Part shown: positions 5,948 to 9,731 of the stretch, piece by piece
Position numbering within the stretch: the first letter of the stretch is position 1
Layout: every line of letters begins with the position of its first letter
Source of the DNA: GCA-965745 sp046704525
GTDB lineage: Archaea; Thermoplasmatota; Thermoplasmata; Thermoplasmatales; Thermoplasmataceae
Reading direction: 5' to 3'
Assembly: GCA_046704525.1 (NCBI GenBank)
Contig: JBJKRS010000157.1
Span: 1 to 9,731 of the forward strand
Length of the DNA stretch: 9,731 nucleotides
The notes under the pieces: generated by a model
The model's input: the letters and a program-made list of their open reading frames with translations, nothing else
What the model was told of the DNA's origin: nothing
Database searches by the model: none
Made by a program: the position numbers and the translations under genes

Positions 5948-7162
5948 ATGTCCTATATCGAGATCAAAGATGGCTCAGAGATTGTTGTACCGGACAACCC
6001 AAATATAGGGTACATAGAAGGAGATGGAATAGGTCCGGATATAACCAAAGCTATGATATCAGTCATCAATTCAGCGCTGGAATTCTCATACCATGGGGAA
6101 AAGTCAATCCTGTGGGAAAAGATCCTTGCAGGTGAGGAGGCTTTTGAGCAGGAAGGGAAACACCTCCCACAGGAATCACTTGACCAGATTAGGAAATGCG
6201 TAGTTGCAATAAAGGGTCCGCTTACAACACCAATTGGGCAGGGATTCAGAAGCCTTAATGTTGCACTCAGGCAGTACTTTGATCTCTATGCCAATGTTAG
6301 GCCGGTAAAGTATTTCCCGGGCGTACCGTCTCCTGTCAAGCACCCGGAGAAGATGAACATGGTCGTTTTCAGGGAAAACACAGAGGATGTTTACGCAGGA
6401 ATAGAATGGAAGTTCGACTCCCCTGAAGCTGCGGAAGTTCGGAATTTTCTCTCCACAAAGATGGATGTCAAACTGACAGATGACACGGGTATAGGTATCA
6501 AGCCAATCAGCAGATTCAGGTCAACTAGGCTTGTGAGGAAAGCCATAAAGTATGCTGTGAGCAACAAGCGAAGGAATGTGACCCTGGTGCACAAGGGAAA
6601 CATAATGAAATACACCGAGGGCGCCTTCAAGGACTGGGGGTATGAGGTTGCTGCATCGGAATTTTCAGACCAGACGGTGACAGAGGAGGAGTACCTCAAG
6701 GACCCTGAGATGTTCTCGGGAAAGATAGTTGTCAAGGACAGGATAGCAGATAACATGCTTCAGCAGGTACTCACCAGGACGGATGAATACGACGTCATAG
6801 CCACAACAAACCTGAACGGCGATTACATATCAGACGCTCTGGCTGCACAGGTGGGCGGACTTGGCATTGCCCCGGGCGGAAACCTTGGAGACACTCACGC
6901 CATTTTCGAGGCCGTTCATGGAACAGCACCGAAGTATGCCGGCATGGATGTTGCAAATCCGACATCACTCATGCTTTCAGGAGTAATGATGCTCAACCAT
7001 ATAGGCTGGAACAAGGCCGCGGACATTCTGGAATCTGCCATAATGGAAGCATATTCAGACCAGAAAGTAACACAGGACCTTGCCAGGGTACTGAACATAA
7101 AACCCCTGAAGTGCTCAGAATTCGCGGAAGAAGTGATCAAGAGGATGAGGCCCGCAGATTGA
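5948..7162 (+). CDS. icd: NADP-dependent isocitrate dehydrogenase
   Basis: This 404-residue cytosolic enzyme oxidatively decarboxylates isocitrate to 2-oxoglutarate in the TCA cycle. It closely resembles the E. coli-type homodimeric enzyme: YIEGDGIGPD near the N-terminus, the substrate loop FRSLNVALRQYFDLYANVRP (S102, R108, R118), FRENTEDVYAGIEW (R142, Y149), catalytic K216 in HKGNIMKYTEGAF, metal-binding D268, D292 and D296, and the family signature NLNGDYISD...GGLGIAPGGNLGD. Coenzyme residues HGTAPKYAG supply the Lys-Tyr pair (E. coli K344, Y345) that marks NADP use; R395 is kept but Y391 is Gln and V351 is Ala. I chose ATG 5948 because the protein then begins MSYIEIKDG, which aligns with bacterial N-termini, and AGGT lies 8 nt upstream. 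ATG 5903 would add 15 residues. The gene is convergent with the aldehyde dehydrogenase, 21 bp away. Confidence 0.95.
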   Translation: MSYIEIKDGSEIVVPDNPNIGYIEGDGIGPDITKAMISVINSALEFSYHGEKSILWEKILAGEEAFEQEGKHLPQESLDQIRKCVVAIKGPLTTPIGQGFRSLNVALRQYFDLYANVRPVKYFPGVPSPVKHPEKMNMVVFRENTEDVYAGIEWKFDSPEAAEVRNFLSTKMDVKLTDDTGIGIKPISRFRSTRLVRKAIKYAVSNKRRNVTLVHKGNIMKYTEGAFKDWGYEVAASEFSDQTVTEEEYLKDPEMFSGKIVVKDRIADNMLQQVLTRTDEYDVIATTNLNGDYISDALAAQVGGLGIAPGGNLGDTHAIFEAVHGTAPKYAGMDVANPTSLMLSGVMMLNHIGWNKAADILESAIMEAYSDQKVTQDLARVLNIKPLKCSEFAEEVIKRMRPAD

Positions 7163-7171
7163 TGTGCGGGC
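7150..7171. terminator. GC-rich stem-loop enclosing the icd stop codon, between convergent genes
   Basis: GCCCGCA (7150-7156) pairs perfectly with TGCGGGC (7165-7171), a 7-bp stem with an 8-nt loop holding the icd TGA at 7160-7162. It ends 12 nt before the stop codon of the opposing aldehyde dehydrogenase gene. It could protect or define both 3' ends. There is no long U-tract, so terminator function is inferred. Confidence 0.45.
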
Positions 7172-7183
7172 ATTCCTCAATTT

Positions 7184-8554
7184 CTATCTCTTGAAAATAG
7201 CCAGTTTTATCTCCGTCATCTCGTCGATGGCGAACCTTATGCCTTCTCGGCCGAGGCCGCTGTTCTTCATCCCGCCGAAGGGCATTACATCAACCCTGAA
7301 ATCAGACGTGTCGTTGATTAGCACTGCTCCATAGTCAAGCCTTTCTATTGCCTGCATTGCCAGGTTGATGTCTGAAGTGAAGATGCCCGCCTGGAGGCCG
7401 TACGAAACGTCGTTTGACAGCTCGATAGCCTCTTCCATGGAGGATATGCTCTTCAGCATTGTCACAGGGCCGAATATCTCTTTCTTCCACATTGTTGAGG
7501 CAGGGTCAACGTTTTCGAGTACTGTCGGCTGAACAACACTGCCACTCCTGTCGCCGCCAGCGAGAATGTTTGCCCCGGCTTCCAGTGCTTTCTCTATTTC
7601 CATTTCAACCCTCTCTGCTTCACCCTCTGCAATCATGGGCCCCACATCAGTGTCAGGATCCAGGGGGTCACCCACTTTGAGGTGAGATGTTAGCTCTATG
7701 ACCCGGTTCTTGAAGTACTCGTATACATCTTCCTTGACCAGGATTCTCTGTGCGTGAATGCAGTTCTGGCCCTGTGCCCCGAATGCGGCATCCACAACCT
7801 GTTCTGCCGCAGTGTCCAAGTCAGCGTCATTCCACACAATTACAGGCGAGTTGTTGCCCAGTTCCATTGAATACTTCTTTATGCCCGCGTTGCGAATTAG
7901 TTTGTCTGCTGCATCCGGTCCGCCTGTGAAGCTGACCATCTTGATGTCGTCTGATGAGAGGAAGTATTTCATAAGCTCTCCGCTGCCAGATGTAAGAACT
8001 GTTTCGACAGAGCCCTCCGGAAAGCCTGCATTCATGAGGGCGTCCCTGAGCTTGACAGCCGAATGCGGTGTCACAGATGCCGGTTTGTTGATCACAGAAT
8101 TTCCGGCTGCAAGTGCCGGGCCAACCTTGTGTGCAACCAGGTTCAGGGGATCGTTGAAAGGTGTAACCGCCAGAACCGGTCCTATTGGCACACGTGTGTA
8201 ATATGCGAACCTGTTCACTCCACGGGGTTCCACATCCATGGGGATGGTCTCACCGTATATCCTCTTGGATTCCTCGGCCGAGAACAGCATCGTTATGCTG
8301 GCCCTCTTGACTTCCCCCCTGGCCAGCTTGAGGGGTTTTCCAGCCTCGATGGCTATGGTACGGGCAAAATCATCCACGTTCTTTTCCAGTGCCTTTGAAG
8401 TCTCGTAAAGTTTCTCATACCTCTGGTACGACGGCATGTTCTTCATTTCATGGAAGGCCTTCTTGCTCCTCTCGAGTGCTTTCTTGCCTTCCTCGAGGGA
8501 TGTGTCCTGCAGCTTGACATATTCCTCCCCAGAAAATTTGTTCTTTACTAGCAT
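7184..8554 (-). CDS. NAD(P)-dependent aldehyde dehydrogenase
   Basis: This 456-residue soluble enzyme oxidises an aldehyde to its acid. Numbered from ATG 8554, catalytic residues are present: N134 in TPFNDPLNL, coenzyme-binding K157 in INKPAS, general base E231 in SMELGNNSP, nucleophile C265 in GQNCIHAQR, and E359/F361 in KEIFGPV. The end, GGMKNSGLGREG, is typical. The coenzyme turn is FTGGPDAA rather than the common FTGS. The type resembles archaeal lactaldehyde/glyceraldehyde/succinate-semialdehyde dehydrogenases; Thermoplasmata use such an enzyme for glyceraldehyde in the non-phosphorylated Entner-Doudoroff pathway, but substrate cannot be fixed here. I chose ATG 8554 over ATG 8572 because a TATA-like box lies 26 bp upstream of it, as in leaderless archaeal genes; the earlier ATG would fall about 8 bp after the predicted initiation-distance window. 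It converges on icd. Confidence 0.88.
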   Translation of the reverse strand: MLVKNKFSGEEYVKLQDTSLEEGKKALERSKKAFHEMKNMPSYQRYEKLYETSKALEKNVDDFARTIAIEAGKPLKLARGEVKRASITMLFSAEESKRIYGETIPMDVEPRGVNRFAYYTRVPIGPVLAVTPFNDPLNLVAHKVGPALAAGNSVINKPASVTPHSAVKLRDALMNAGFPEGSVETVLTSGSGELMKYFLSSDDIKMVSFTGGPDAADKLIRNAGIKKYSMELGNNSPVIVWNDADLDTAAEQVVDAAFGAQGQNCIHAQRILVKEDVYEYFKNRVIELTSHLKVGDPLDPDTDVGPMIAEGEAERVEMEIEKALEAGANILAGGDRSGSVVQPTVLENVDPASTMWKKEIFGPVTMLKSISSMEEAIELSNDVSYGLQAGIFTSDINLAMQAIERLDYGAVLINDTSDFRVDVMPFGGMKNSGLGREGIRFAIDEMTEIKLAIFKR

Positions 8555-8574
8555 AATTGTGGAACAGTACATTC

Positions 8575-8584
8575 AAAATATATG
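8575..8584 (-). promoter_or_regulatory. TATA-like box of the aldehyde dehydrogenase gene
   Basis: On the minus strand this reads CATATATTTT, centred about 26 bp upstream of ATG 8554. The spacing predicts a leaderless transcript and decides the start codon; no Shine-Dalgarno motif is seen before either candidate ATG. Confidence 0.5.
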
Positions 8585-8618
8585 TTATTCCCACATAGAG
8601 CAAATTTTTGAGCACTAT

Positions 8619-8651
8619 AGCAATTGTATCCTGAACATTTACAGCAATTGT
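8619..8651. repeat. Two direct copies of AGCAATTGT, 24 bp apart, upstream of the aldehyde dehydrogenase promoter
   Basis: Identical 9-mers occur at 8619-8627 and 8643-8651, each containing the palindrome CAATTG. They lie 35-75 bp upstream of the TATA-like box, on the same DNA face roughly (period near two helical turns). They may be binding sites for a regulator; chance cannot be excluded. Confidence 0.3.
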
Positions 8652-8678
8652 GTTTTAATGGGCCAGAGATTTGAATTT

Positions 8679-9494
8679 TCAGACTATCTCAAGCTTGAAA
8701 GGCTCAATAAGGCCCATTTTTTCAGCACGTCCGTAGTAGAGTTCCAATGCCTTCCTTCCCTTCTCCCCGAAGTCTATTGAGAGATCGTTGACGTACATTC
8801 TGATGAATTTCCTCTCCAGCTCAACATCTGAGTACCTGGCATATTTGAGCGAATAATTCACCGCCTCGGTCTCATGTGCCATTGAGTACCTGATGGAGTT
8901 CTCGAAGTCCTCCTTGTACTCTCTTGCAACGTCCATTCCCAGAGATTTCTTTATGGCATTGAATCCAAGCGGGATTGGGAGGTCGCCAGCGTACTTCTTC
9001 CACTCTTCATACAGGTCCAGTGCTTTCTTGAGACCTTTTTCCTGATAGGTGAGCTGCTCGTCATGTATTATGATGCCTGCATCAACTTCACCTGACAAAA
9101 CAGCTTCCGGTATCTTGTCAAACCTGAGTTCCTTGTACTCCTTGGCGCCAGGTCCGAACATCTTGTATAGAAGAAACGCGGATGTATATTTTCCAGGAAC
9201 GGCAATAACAGCCTTTGAAAGGTCTACATCATCCTTTGCAACAACTATAGGGCCATAGCTTATGCCGAAGCTTGCCCCAGAGCTTGTCAGGTAATACTTG
9301 TCACTGACGGCAGTGTATCCGTTCGCAGAAATTGCAGTAACGTCGTAGGGCGCATCCACGCTCTCCTTGTTCAGGGTCTCTATGTCCTTCACTACCTGCT
9401 CGTACTGGAAATGGCACTTCATCTTGCCCTCAAACATCGCGTAGAACATGAACGAGTCGTCCGGGTCTGGAGTGTGTGCTATAACCAGTTTCAT
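8679..9494 (-). CDS. MqnD-like protein (MqnA/MqnD substrate-binding-fold family)
   Basis: This 271-residue soluble protein has the periplasmic-binding-protein fold used by the menaquinone enzymes MqnA and MqnD. MqnD (1,4-dihydroxy-6-naphthoate synthase) acts late in the futalosine pathway. Visible family features, numbered from ATG 9494, are the N-terminal HTPDPDDSFMFYAM, DVTAISANGYTAV (51-63), the SSGASFGISYGPIVV block (71-85), IIIHDEQLTYQEKGL with the conserved His at 144 (equivalent to the proposed catalytic His of MqnD), and PIPLGFNAIKK (174-184). The usual bacterial PCPND start is replaced by PDPDD. The start could also be GTG 9500, adding two residues; a TATA-like TTATAT at 9530-9535 fits either. 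No other mqn gene is in view. Family membership is firm; the exact reaction is less so. Confidence 0.75.
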   Translation of the reverse strand: MKLVIAHTPDPDDSFMFYAMFEGKMKCHFQYEQVVKDIETLNKESVDAPYDVTAISANGYTAVSDKYYLTSSGASFGISYGPIVVAKDDVDLSKAVIAVPGKYTSAFLLYKMFGPGAKEYKELRFDKIPEAVLSGEVDAGIIIHDEQLTYQEKGLKKALDLYEEWKKYAGDLPIPLGFNAIKKSLGMDVAREYKEDFENSIRYSMAHETEAVNYSLKYARYSDVELERKFIRMYVNDLSIDFGEKGRKALELYYGRAEKMGLIEPFKLEIV

Positions 9495-9529
9495 ATGCAC
9501 TTTATCGCCGCATTCTACAAAACAGTTTC

Positions 9530-9535
9530 ATATAA
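9530..9535 (-). promoter_or_regulatory. TATA-like box of the MqnD-like gene
   Basis: On the minus strand this reads TTATAT, centred about 39 bp upstream of ATG 9494, predicting initiation near 9507 and a leader of about 13 nt. The 67-bp gap to the upstream gene suggests separate transcription. Confidence 0.35.
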
Positions 9536-9561
9536 TTATGAAAGAATGGAGGCCCTTCAGC

Positions 9562-9731
9562 CTAAGGTTTCCTCGCGATGACTGTCTCCATGGCATGCCT
9601 GTGGCTGCTCGCTGAAGAACTGCACTCGAATATCTCCTCTGAGGAGTGCAGCACTTCCCAGTCCCAGTAATGTGACACCAGCTCTCCTGACCTGAAGAAC
9701 TGTTCCTCTTCAGACCAGTCCGGCGGAACTT
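9562..9731 (-). CDS. Probable SAM-dependent methyltransferase, C-terminal 55 codons only
   Basis: An open frame enters from the right edge and ends at TAG 9564-9562. Its 55 residues include FFRSGELVSHYWDWEVLHSS and end HRHAMETVIARKP. This pattern (a late 'GEL...yf.~WeVl' strand-helix, then His-rich segment and terminal ARKP) resembles the C-terminus of TehB-like class I methyltransferases. The catalytic SAM-binding part is outside the window, so this is a partial gene and a tentative assignment. It is too short on this side for a domain test. It lies 67 bp upstream of the MqnD-like gene on the same strand. Confidence 0.55.
   Translation of the reverse strand, partial: VPPDWSEEEQFFRSGELVSHYWDWEVLHSSEEIFECSSSASSHRHAMETVIARKP

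Noticed and set aside
7758..8201. 147-codon plus-strand frame opposite the aldehyde dehydrogenase gene
   Set aside because: It is antisense to catalytic motifs of a clear enzyme gene and has no independent support.
8436..8780. Plus-strand frame spanning the gap between the aldehyde dehydrogenase and MqnD-like genes
   Set aside because: It overlaps both flanking genes in antisense, its middle is AT-rich intergenic sequence, and no promoter or ribosome-binding site is evident.

Overview
The window reads as a chromosomal segment of an acidophilic archaeon, most likely of the Thermoplasmata (Thermoplasmatales-like). The clues are AT-rich TATA-like boxes about 26 bp upstream of first-gene start codons with little or no leader, Shine-Dalgarno motifs of the GGTGA(T) type in front of genes inside operons, a cysteine-free, Ser/Asn/Thr-rich surface protein with few charged residues, and a gene set (Pst phosphate uptake, ArsR/ArsB, NADP-type isocitrate dehydrogenase, an archaeal-looking aldehyde dehydrogenase, an MqnD-like protein) that fits a respiring heterotroph. 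The lineage is an inference from style and gene content, not a database match.

Layout. Positions 1-3205 (minus strand) hold the start of a phosphate ABC transporter operon read right to left: pstS, pstC, then pstA, which runs off the left edge. The pstS gene is the most unusual object here: one 693-residue polypeptide with two complete phosphate-binding modules in tandem behind a single N-terminal membrane segment. Positions 3206-3428 are its AT-rich promoter region plus a non-coding stretch. A metallophosphoesterase (3429-4124, minus) follows and is divergent from an arsR-arsB pair (4222-5859, plus). The divergent spacer carries a perfect 7-bp inverted repeat with a 6-bp spacer, just upstream of arsR, of the form ArsR/SmtB repressors bind. 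A hairpin after arsB probably ends that operon.

Positions 5948-7162 (plus) encode NADP-type isocitrate dehydrogenase, convergent with an aldehyde dehydrogenase (7184-8554, minus). A GC-rich stem-loop encloses the icd stop codon at this junction. Further right on the minus strand are an MqnD-like protein (8679-9494) and the last 55 codons of a probable SAM-dependent methyltransferase (9562-9731, cut by the right edge).

Functionally the window has a phosphate-scavenging module, an arsenic-detoxification module (useful beside a high-affinity phosphate importer, since arsenate mimics phosphate), and central or redox metabolism genes. No mobile element, CRISPR array, tRNA or rRNA is visible. The best candidates for something new are the double-headed PstS with patchy DNA-level homogenisation between its halves, and the small ArsR with a C-terminal Cys-x-Cys-x-x-Cys tail and its probable operator.
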